From: Dysgonamonadaceae bacterium
GTDB taxonomy: Bacteria > Bacteroidota > Bacteroidia > Bacteroidales > Azobacteroidaceae
Length of the DNA stretch: 12,228 bases
Direction: 5' to 3'
NCBI GenBank assembly: GCA_031261015.1
Contig: JAISKG010000280.1
Coordinates: 1 to 12,228, forward strand
In this document: positions 7,046-12,228 of the stretch, piece after piece
How positions within the stretch are numbered: the first letter of the stretch is position 1
How the letters are laid out: each line of letters opens with the position of its first letter
Program-made: the position numbers and the translations under genes
Notes under the pieces: generated by a model
What the model was told of the DNA's origin: nothing
Database searches by the model: none
What the model saw: the letters and a program-made list of their open reading frames with translations, nothing else

Positions 7046-7704
7046 ATTTTTTCGATGATTCCGTCTTTGAGGTGAATAATTTTGTCGGTCGCTTCAGACA
7101 CGCTCTGTTCGTGAGTAACAATGATCATGGTCATGCCTTCGCGGTTCACTTCGCGGAGAATGCGTATGACCTCTTCCGAAGTTTTGCTGTCTAAGGCGCC
7201 GGTCGGCTCGTCGGCCAAAATGATTTTCGGCTGAGCGATCAAGGCGCGAGCGATGGCGACCCGTTGCTTTTGTCCGCCCGACAATTCGTTCGGCAAGTGA
7301 TGCGCCCATTCTTTCAATCCCAATTGATCCAAATATTCCAATGCTGCTTTGTTCCGTTTTTTTCGGTTCACTCCTTGATAATATAAGGGTAAGGCCACAT
7401 TTTCCATTGCATTTTTGAAAGCGATGAGGTTAAACGACTGAAAGATAAAGCCGATCATCGTATTTCGCAATTCGGCTGCTTTGCTTTCGCTGAGATTCCG
7501 AATCAATGTATTGTTGAGGTAATATTTTCCGGTATCGTAAGTATCCAGAATGCCTAAAATATTCAATAGTGTGGATTTACCCGAACCCGAAGCGCCCATG
7601 ATGGAAACCATTTCGCCCTGCTCGATTTCGAGGTTGATCCCTTTCAGGACGTGGAGCGGAGCGCCGTTGTAGTAGGTTTTATGGATGTTTTCTAAGCGGA
7701 TCAT
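7039..7704 (-). CDS. ABC transporter ATPase, MacB/LolD type
   Basis: A 221-residue ATP-binding subunit that powers the two permeases. Counting from the ATG at 7704, the Walker A motif is GASGSGKST (37-45), the Q-loop Gln is Q89 (FIFQSFN), the signature is LSGGQ (141-145), Walker B is IILADEP (161-167, catalytic E166), the D-loop is ALDS (170-173) and the switch His is H198. The opening MIRLENIHKTY is the normal beginning of this family. A longer frame starts at an ATG at 7725, but the predicted -7 element (7730-7723) overlaps that codon, so a transcript from it would begin near 7716-7718 and could not carry it. This makes 7704 the better start, with a leader of about 13 bases. First gene of the export operon. 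Confidence 0.93.
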   Translation of the reverse strand: MIRLENIHKTYYNGAPLHVLKGINLEIEQGEMVSIMGASGSGKSTLLNILGILDTYDTGKYYLNNTLIRNLSESKAAELRNTMIGFIFQSFNLIAFKNAMENVALPLYYQGVNRKKRNKAALEYLDQLGLKEWAHHLPNELSGGQKQRVAIARALIAQPKIILADEPTGALDSKTSEEVIRILREVNREGMTMIIVTHEQSVSEATDKIIHLKDGIIEKIC

Positions 7705-7722
7705 GCGTGATTGATTTGGGTA

Positions 7723-7730
7723 CAAAAGTA
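7723..7730 (-). promoter_or_regulatory. Predicted -7 element of the export operon
   Basis: On the minus strand, TACTTTTG reads from 7730 to 7723, a full match to TAnnTTTG. No clear TTTG or TTG lies at the expected -33 distance (about 7750-7754), so the upstream element is weak or absent. The site decides the ATPase start, because it overlaps the alternative ATG at 7725. The dapF promoter lies only 23 bases away on the other strand. Confidence 0.5.
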
Positions 7731-7753
7731 TGGTTTTTTCAATAAATAATCTC

Positions 7754-7761
7754 TATCTTTG
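7754..7761 (+). promoter_or_regulatory. Predicted -7 element of the dapF-dapL operon
   Basis: TATCTTTG at 7754-7761 followed by CA matches TAnnTTTG well. The transcription start would be near 7766-7768, leaving a leader of about 23 bases before the dapF ATG at 7791. The -33 position (about 7730-7734) has no TTTG; only a run of six T at 7734-7739 is nearby. That -33 position abuts or overlaps the -7 element of the divergent export promoter, so the two promoters may exclude one another. Confidence 0.55.
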
Positions 7762-7790
7762 CAGCTAAAATTCCCAAAATAACAAAGTTT

Positions 7791-8627
7791 ATGAAATTTA
7801 CCAAAATGCACGGCGCCGGCAACGATTATGTTTACATCGACTGCCTCCGCGAAAAGGTAGAAAATCCGGAAGAACTGGCGATTCGCGTCAGCGACCGGCA
7901 CAAAGGCATCGGTTCCGACGGCTTGGTGTTGATCCTGCCTTCCGAAACTTGCGATTTTCGGATGCGGATGTTCAACGCCGACGGCTCGGAAGCGCAGATG
8001 TGCGGCAATGCTTCCCGTTGCGTGGGTAAGTTCGTGTATGACAAGGGTTACACTCAGCAAAAGGAAATTACGCTGGAAACGTTGGCCGGAGTGAAGAAAT
8101 TGCAATTATTTACGGATGGAAAGAATAAAGTCGATCAAGTGCGTGTTGATATGGGAGAACCTATTTTGAAAACGGCCGATATTCCGGTTCGCTGGCCTGA
8201 CGATCGACTGATCAACGAAACCGTTGATTTTCACCCGGAAAAATTGGCGTTGACTTGCGTTTCGATGGGAAATCCGCATGCCGTTATTTTTGTAGAGGAT
8301 GTTGTGAATTTAGATATTGAAAGATTAGGTAAAAAAATCGAAAACGACCCAATGTTTCCCCAACGAACAAACGTCGAATTTGCCGAAATCGTATCGCCCG
8401 GCCGTGCCCGGATGCGCGTGTGGGAACGAGGCAGCGGCGAAACATTGGCTTGCGGTACAGGAGCTTGCGCAACGATCGTTGCCGGCGTTTTGAATGGTCG
8501 CTTAAACCGTCGCGCTACTATTTCGCTCTTAGGCGGCGATTTGCAATTGGAATGGAAAGAAGAAAATAATCACGTATATATGACCGGCGAAGCTATTCAG
8601 GTTTTTGAAGGAGAAATAGAATTATAA
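7791..8627 (+). CDS. dapF: Diaminopimelate epimerase
   Basis: A 278-residue PLP-independent epimerase that interconverts LL- and meso-diaminopimelate in the cytoplasm. Meso-DAP is the precursor of lysine and the cross-linking residue of Gram-negative peptidoglycan. Family features: the start [13 protein letters not shown] (5-17), RHKGIGSDG (36-44), [16 protein letters not shown] (62-77) with catalytic C71, NPHAV (161-165), [14 protein letters not shown] (212-225) with the second catalytic cysteine C221. The two cysteines form the acid-base pair. Both pseudo-symmetric halves are complete and the length is normal. The next gene, dapL, begins 4 bases later, so the two are cotranscribed and catalyse consecutive steps. 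Expression likely comes from the TATCTTTG site upstream; I see no lysine riboswitch, as the leader is too short. Confidence 0.97.
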   Translation: MKFTKMHGAGNDYVYIDCLREKVENPEELAIRVSDRHKGIGSDGLVLILPSETCDFRMRMFNADGSEAQMCGNASRCVGKFVYDKGYTQQKEITLETLAGVKKLQLFTDGKNKVDQVRVDMGEPILKTADIPVRWPDDRLINETVDFHPEKLALTCVSMGNPHAVIFVEDVVNLDIERLGKKIENDPMFPQRTNVEFAEIVSPGRARMRVWERGSGETLACGTGACATIVAGVLNGRLNRRATISLLGGDLQLEWKEENNHVYMTGEAIQVFEGEIEL

Positions 8628-8631
8628 AATT

Positions 8632-9828
8632 ATGATAAAGATTAACGAACATTATACCGAAATCGGCAATAACTATCTGTTTGCCGAAGTTGCCAGACGA
8701 GTACAGGATTACAAAGCCAATCATCCGGATAAGACGGTGATTAGCTTGGGAATCGGCGATGTAACGCAACCGATTGTCCCTGCAGTGATTGACGCGCTTC
8801 ATAAAGCGTCCGACGAGATGGCCGACGCGAAAACCATGCGCGGCTACGCTCCTTACGAAGGCTACGATTTTCTGATTCAAGCTATTCTGAAACACGATTT
8901 TACCGGTCGAGGCATCCATTTGGAAGCCGACGAAATTTTCGTCAGCGACGGTGCGAAAAGCGATACCGGCAACATCGGCGATATTCTGTCGCACGACAAT
9001 TACATCGCCATTACCGATCCGGCCTATCCGGTTTATGTGGATACTAATAAAATGGTGGGTCGCGAAATCGAACTTCTGCCTTGCACGCCGGAAAATCATT
9101 TCGTTCCCTCCTTTCCGAAACGCCCGGCCGATATTATTTATTTGTGTTATCCCAACAATCCGACAGGCACGGTTTTAACGAAAGAACAATTGACAAAATG
9201 GGTCGATTACGCTTTGAATCATCATTCCTTGATTCTTTTCGATGCAGCTTACGAAGCCTTTGTATCTCAACCCGGTATTCCGCATAGTATTTACGAAATC
9301 GAAGGTGCGAAGAAAGTTGCGATCGAGTTTCGCAGTTTTTCCAAGACGGCCGGATTTACGGGATTACGAGCAGGTTACACTGTGGTTCCCAAAGAGTTAA
9401 TCGCGCAGACATCCAAAGGTGAAGTGCTTTCGTTGAACGCGATGTGGAAACGCCGTCAATCAACTAAATTCAACGGGACAGCCTACATCATCCAGCGTGC
9501 AGCCGAGGCGGTTTATACGCCCGAAGGACAAAAGCAAATCCGCGAAGTGATCGATTATTATATGGAAAATGCCAAGATTATCAAAAGCGGTTTGGAAAAG
9601 ATAGGATTAACGACTTACGGCGGCGTAAATGCTCCGTATATTTGGGTAAAAACGCCTCAGAATCAAACTTCTTGGGAATTTTTCGATGTGCTGCTCAATC
9701 AAGTGCAGGTTGTCGGGACGCCCGGCTCGGGCTTCGGCGCATCCGGCGAGGGCTTTTTCCGGTTCACGGCGTTTGGCAACCGGGAAAATACGTTGGAAGC
9801 GGTGAAGAGGATTCAATCACTGTATTAA
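8632..9828 (+). CDS. dapL: LL-diaminopimelate aminotransferase
   Basis: A 398-residue fold-type I PLP aminotransferase that converts tetrahydrodipicolinate and glutamate directly to LL-diaminopimelate, bypassing the succinylase and acetylase branches. The start INEHYTEIGNNYLFAEVARRV is characteristic of DapL. Other landmarks are SLGIGDVTQP (38-47), the MRGYAPYEGYDFL segment (69-81), CYPNNPTGT (172-180), D204 and Y207 in FDAAYEAF that hold the PLP ring, the Schiff-base lysine K238 in SFSKTAGFTGLRAGY, and R377 in FFRFTAFG that binds the substrate carboxylate. The length agrees with bacterial and plant DapL. It lies directly after dapF, whose enzyme uses its product. Transcription should stop at the hairpin at 9899-9926. 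Confidence 0.97.
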   Translation: MIKINEHYTEIGNNYLFAEVARRVQDYKANHPDKTVISLGIGDVTQPIVPAVIDALHKASDEMADAKTMRGYAPYEGYDFLIQAILKHDFTGRGIHLEADEIFVSDGAKSDTGNIGDILSHDNYIAITDPAYPVYVDTNKMVGREIELLPCTPENHFVPSFPKRPADIIYLCYPNNPTGTVLTKEQLTKWVDYALNHHSLILFDAAYEAFVSQPGIPHSIYEIEGAKKVAIEFRSFSKTAGFTGLRAGYTVVPKELIAQTSKGEVLSLNAMWKRRQSTKFNGTAYIIQRAAEAVYTPEGQKQIREVIDYYMENAKIIKSGLEKIGLTTYGGVNAPYIWVKTPQNQTSWEFFDVLLNQVQVVGTPGSGFGASGEGFFRFTAFGNRENTLEAVKRIQSLY

Positions 9829-9898
9829 TAAGCTATTTTATTTTTTTAACCGGAAACATTTTGAGAGAGTAAATGATTTGGAAATAATTTAAACAAAC

Positions 9899-9938
9899 GC
9901 AGGGGCGAAAAATCTTTCGCCCCTGCTACATGTTTTTT
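9899..9938. terminator. Rho-independent terminator between convergent genes
   Basis: GCAGGGGCGAAA at 9899-9910 pairs perfectly with TTTCGCCCCTGC at 9915-9926 around a 4-base loop (AATC), making a 12-bp GC-rich stem. On the + strand a run of six T follows at 9933-9938 after a 6-base gap. On the minus strand the bases after the stem read GTTTGTTT, so it may also end transcripts of the opposite gene, whose stop codon lies at 9937-9939. Best read as a bidirectional terminator for dapL and the small anchored-protein gene. The rest of the 9829-9936 gap holds nothing I recognise. Confidence 0.85.
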
Positions 9939-10254
9939 ACATTCTATCTCTTACGCGTTTCACCGCAAACAGCCCATATACAAGACCTGCCAGAAGCAAG
10001 ACCGATACGCCGTCGGCTACCGGCACGGGAGGGTCGATTTCCCCAATACCGCCGCGCAGTTGACCGCTGTCGCCGGTTGTTTCCAAACTACGAGAGTAAG
10101 TTACAAACGCCGAGGCCTCATTCTTTTCCTGAAACGTATTCGAAAAGTCCGTTTGCTTGTTGGATTTTCCGAAAGAAGTTCCGGCCGGACTTGCAGGAAC
10201 GGTTAACATTCCCGCAATCATCCATGTACCTATTAAACTGATAATCTTTTTCAT
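9937..10254 (-). CDS. Small secreted protein with C-terminal anchor or sorting signal
   Basis: A 105-residue protein from the ATG at 10254; the frame also opens at a TTG at 10272, six codons earlier, but only the ATG gives a clean signal peptide (MKKIISLIGTWMIAGMLTV, residues 1-19, cleavage near 20-25). Residues 26-65 are polar and low in complexity. The C-terminus has three parts: a Pro-rich stretch ending in PVPVADG (76-82), a hydrophobic segment of about 15 residues (83-97, VSVLLLAGLVYGLF) and a basic tail KRVRDRM. This pattern resembles short Bacteroidota proteins with a P-x-x-DG, membrane segment and Arg/Lys tail, and superficially the PEP-CTERM class of sorting signals. No sorting enzyme lies in the window. 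It starts 14 bases after the T9SS cargo gene, so the two share a transcript. Function unknown. Confidence 0.7.
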   Translation of the reverse strand: MKKIISLIGTWMIAGMLTVPASPAGTSFGKSNKQTDFSNTFQEKNEASAFVTYSRSLETTGDSGQLRGGIGEIDPPVPVADGVSVLLLAGLVYGLFAVKRVRDRM

Positions 10255-10268
10255 TTCCTTTTCAATTT

Positions 10269-12228
10269 TCAATAATTAATCACTTTCTTTATGCTGCGAC
10301 CCTGTTCGGTGTTCACTTCCACGAAGAAAGCGCCTTTGTCTGTCACTTGAACCTCGGAAGCAACGGCCGATAAACGAGTCTGTTCCGTAATCAATTGACC
10401 TTGTGCGCTATATACTTTGATTGAACGAATCAAGTTGAGCGGCGACGACACGATGCGAATCGTATTATCCTTAGTCGATACCGATACCGGAATGTCGGCG
10501 ATGCGGTCGTTCAAGCCGGTTGGGGTAGCGGGAGCGAACAACAGGAAGAAACGGTTGCTCATGTTGTTTGTGTTGTTCGTGAAAGAGTATGTATTATTCG
10601 TTGCGCTCAGATCGATCGTGCTTTGTGTTTGATCATCGTAGAGGCTGACGGTTTCGCCGGTTAAACTGTTTAATCCGAACGAAAGAGTGATGTTGGCTCC
10701 TTCCGGCGCGCGAACACCCAAAGCAACCGAAGCTTGGTCCTTATCCATCAAAGCGATTTCAAGCGGTTGATCCTGCATGATATAGAGTTCGGGAACTTCC
10801 TGTACGAAGGTAAAGAGCTTGGAAACGCCGTAAGCTTCGGGATCTTCGCCGCGTTGAATCACAACTGCGCTTCCTCCTGCTGCCGATTTGGCGATAACTT
10901 TCAAACTTTCGATGCTGCCTGCCGTTGCCGAACGCAAAGCTCCTCCTCCTGTTGTTGGGGCGGTCGAAACGACGGCTACTTTGATCGTCAATCGGTCTTG
11001 ACTGGCTTTAGGTTTGACAAGGAACGATTGCAATGGAGAAATCAACAGATCGCCGGTTTCGCCGTCCGCTTCGGTTTGTGCGTAATTGGTGACCGTTACT
11101 CCTGTCAAAGTAGCCGGAGTAAGAGCAACCGTACTGTAAGCGGAACCGTTCCACAAACGATAATATTTTTCGATCTTGGCATCGTTGGTTCCGCCGGTAA
11201 ACAAACCTGCAAAATTCAAATGCGACAAGAATGGATTGGCAACCAATAGGCCGTTACTGGTCAAGTCGATATCGAACTCAGCAGGAATGACGTTGTTCTC
11301 ATTTTCGGGAATGAAGCGCATGCCGATGGGTACGGTTTTCGTTTCGCTGTTGATCGTTATATTCGTTTTTTGGCGTGTAACCTGAGCCGGAGGATAGGTT
11401 CCTTCGGGTGCACGGCCTCCATTAGTGTAGAAATAGAAGAATTTGCTGGTACCGTGGTGTGCTTCCAATTCGGCAGCCGGTTCATATTGGTGGTGCTTGT
11501 TGGGTGTTTGAGCCAAAGTTTCTGCATGGTTCGTTGCCGGTTGTGTCATGAAATATGGGAAAGTCAATGTTTTCGCATAACCGCCGGAAGCCACTTTCCA
11601 AGCAAAACCGAAGCCCAGAGGTAATGGAACATCGTAATCGGGCAGATCGTCGGTGAAATCGGCGTATTCGGCGATGGTAACGCCGTCTTTGCCTGCCAGT
11701 GTCGAGGTAATATTCTTTGCATATTTAGCGTAAGCCGAAGGACTTCCGCCAAACGAGAAGTCGCCTACGACCATATCTTTCAGCGGGGCGCCGATGGTGT
11801 AATAGCGGCCTCGGTCGATTCCTTCGTCGGTCAGGTTAAATTCGACTTCCGAGGAGAAATAATGCAAGTATTGGATTGCGCCTACTTCTGCGCCAGAACC
11901 GAAACGGATATTATCGGCGTAGGCATCGGTGGTTAGAATCGGATAATTGGTTACTTCCGAATTGGCGGGGATGATTACGTCGGTTGCTTTAGTCGGTATG
12001 CCGTTGGGATCCCAGTTGAGAGGATTTTCCCAGTCGTTGTTGTTTTGGGAACCGTTCCATGTGTATTCGGAAACTTCTGGAGCTGACTGTACGGCTCCGG
12101 CATCGGCATTGGAGGCAGGAATCGGATTTCCATAAAAATCAACTGTCGGATAACCAGCCGGACGGGAGGCAAGTACGCCAATTACTGTTTGATTCGGACC
12201 CACATCAGGGCGAGGTTCGAATGTGGTA
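10269..12228 (-). CDS. Large T9SS-secreted protein, 3' part only
   Basis: The frame stays open to the window edge, so this is the C-terminal 652 residues of a longer protein; the GTG at 12203 is an internal Val codon, not a start. Residues about 27-47 (YPTVDFYGNPIPASNADAGAV) look like the closing segment of a right-handed beta-helix with a choice-of-anchor ending. Next, about 55-95, is a WNG...NWDPNGIPTKATDVIIP segment common in Bacteroidota surface proteins, followed by a long beta-rich region of Thr, Asn, Gly and aromatic residues without catalytic motifs I can name. An NRFFLLFAP segment precedes the last 83 residues, a type A T9SS sorting tail ending GAFFVEVNT...IKKVINY. The protein should cross the outer membrane through the T9SS and be attached at the surface. 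Adhesin, glycan-binding or structural roles are all possible. Confidence 0.85.
   Translation of the reverse strand, partial: TTFEPRPDVGPNQTVIGVLASRPAGYPTVDFYGNPIPASNADAGAVQSAPEVSEYTWNGSQNNNDWENPLNWDPNGIPTKATDVIIPANSEVTNYPILTTDAYADNIRFGSGAEVGAIQYLHYFSSEVEFNLTDEGIDRGRYYTIGAPLKDMVVGDFSFGGSPSAYAKYAKNITSTLAGKDGVTIAEYADFTDDLPDYDVPLPLGFGFAWKVASGGYAKTLTFPYFMTQPATNHAETLAQTPNKHHQYEPAAELEAHHGTSKFFYFYTNGGRAPEGTYPPAQVTRQKTNITINSETKTVPIGMRFIPENENNVIPAEFDIDLTSNGLLVANPFLSHLNFAGLFTGGTNDAKIEKYYRLWNGSAYSTVALTPATLTGVTVTNYAQTEADGETGDLLISPLQSFLVKPKASQDRLTIKVAVVSTAPTTGGGALRSATAGSIESLKVIAKSAAGGSAVVIQRGEDPEAYGVSKLFTFVQEVPELYIMQDQPLEIALMDKDQASVALGVRAPEGANITLSFGLNSLTGETVSLYDDQTQSTIDLSATNNTYSFTNNTNNMSNRFFLLFAPATPTGLNDRIADIPVSVSTKDNTIRIVSSPLNLIRSIKVYSAQGQLITEQTRLSAVASEVQVTDKGAFFVEVNTEQGRSIKKVINY
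10272..10520 (-). other. Type A T9SS C-terminal sorting domain
   Basis: This is the last 83 residues of the large secreted protein. The pattern is a TGLND linker, a strand with Ile-rich NTIRIVSS, then IKVYSAQGQLITEQ (the IyD-x-xGrl segment of the family), a variable strand, then GAFFVEV and a final GRSIKKVINY with the basic-hydrophobic end. In T9SS cargo this beta-sandwich directs export through the outer membrane and is usually removed by the sortase PorU. The family assignment is by pattern, and boundaries are approximate. Confidence 0.8.

Noticed and set aside
7701..8105. 134-codon minus-strand frame upstream of the ABC ATPase
   Set aside because: Most of it is antisense to the conserved dapF catalytic region, and it overlaps the real ATPase start.
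8593..9099. 168-codon open frame on the minus strand inside dapL
   Set aside because: It lies antisense to the conserved N-terminal part of dapL, has no family signature, and its amino-acid composition is what the dapL reading frame imposes on its complement.
10255..10272. TTG at 10272 as start of the small anchored protein
   Set aside because: It overlaps the upstream stop, but the ATG at 10254 gives a normal Lys-Lys signal peptide, while the TTG start would prepend a charged KIEKE segment.
10734..11249. 171-codon + strand frame opposite the T9SS cargo gene
   Set aside because: Cys- and Ser-rich with no recognisable fold or start context; it is a mirror of the Gly/Ala/Thr-rich coding strand.

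Overview
The window reads as chromosome from a member of the Bacteroidota, most likely a Bacteroidales-type lineage that has a type IX secretion system (T9SS). Four things support this. Promoter-like sites have the Bacteroidota form (TAnnTTTG, with TTG or TTTG about 19-20 bases upstream). Shine-Dalgarno sites are absent even at clear starts. Diaminopimelate is made by the DapL aminotransferase route. The last large protein ends in a T9SS-type sorting tail. There are eleven protein genes and no tRNA, rRNA, CRISPR array or insertion sequence that I can see.

Layout. Bases 1-2026 are AT-rich and look accessory. They hold a small unknown basic protein (+ strand), an orphan-looking + strand promoter that points into the end of the next gene, and a three-gene minus-strand cassette of HipB-like repressor, HipS-like small protein and HipT-like kinase. 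This is a HipA toxin split into two genes. Its promoter region carries three copies of a 10-base sequence and a 10-bp inverted repeat.

Bases 2027-7704 (minus strand) are a compact export operon. In reading order it encodes an ABC ATPase, two paralogous MacB/FtsX-type permeases, a membrane fusion protein and a TolC-family outer membrane factor. Together these would form a tripartite MacAB-TolC-like pump or exporter crossing both membranes; its substrate cannot be told from sequence. Divergent from it, bases 7791-9828 (+ strand) hold dapF and dapL, two consecutive enzymes of lysine and meso-diaminopimelate synthesis. The two operons start from tightly packed back-to-back promoters.

A strong hairpin at 9899-9926 separates dapL from a convergent minus-strand pair: the 3' part of a large secreted T9SS cargo protein, whose 5' end lies beyond base 12228, and a small protein with a signal peptide and a C-terminal hydrophobic anchor with a basic tail.

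Most of the window consists of known families. The parts most worth a second look are the split HipBST module with its operator array, the orphan promoter facing the toxin gene, and the small anchored protein behind the T9SS cargo gene.
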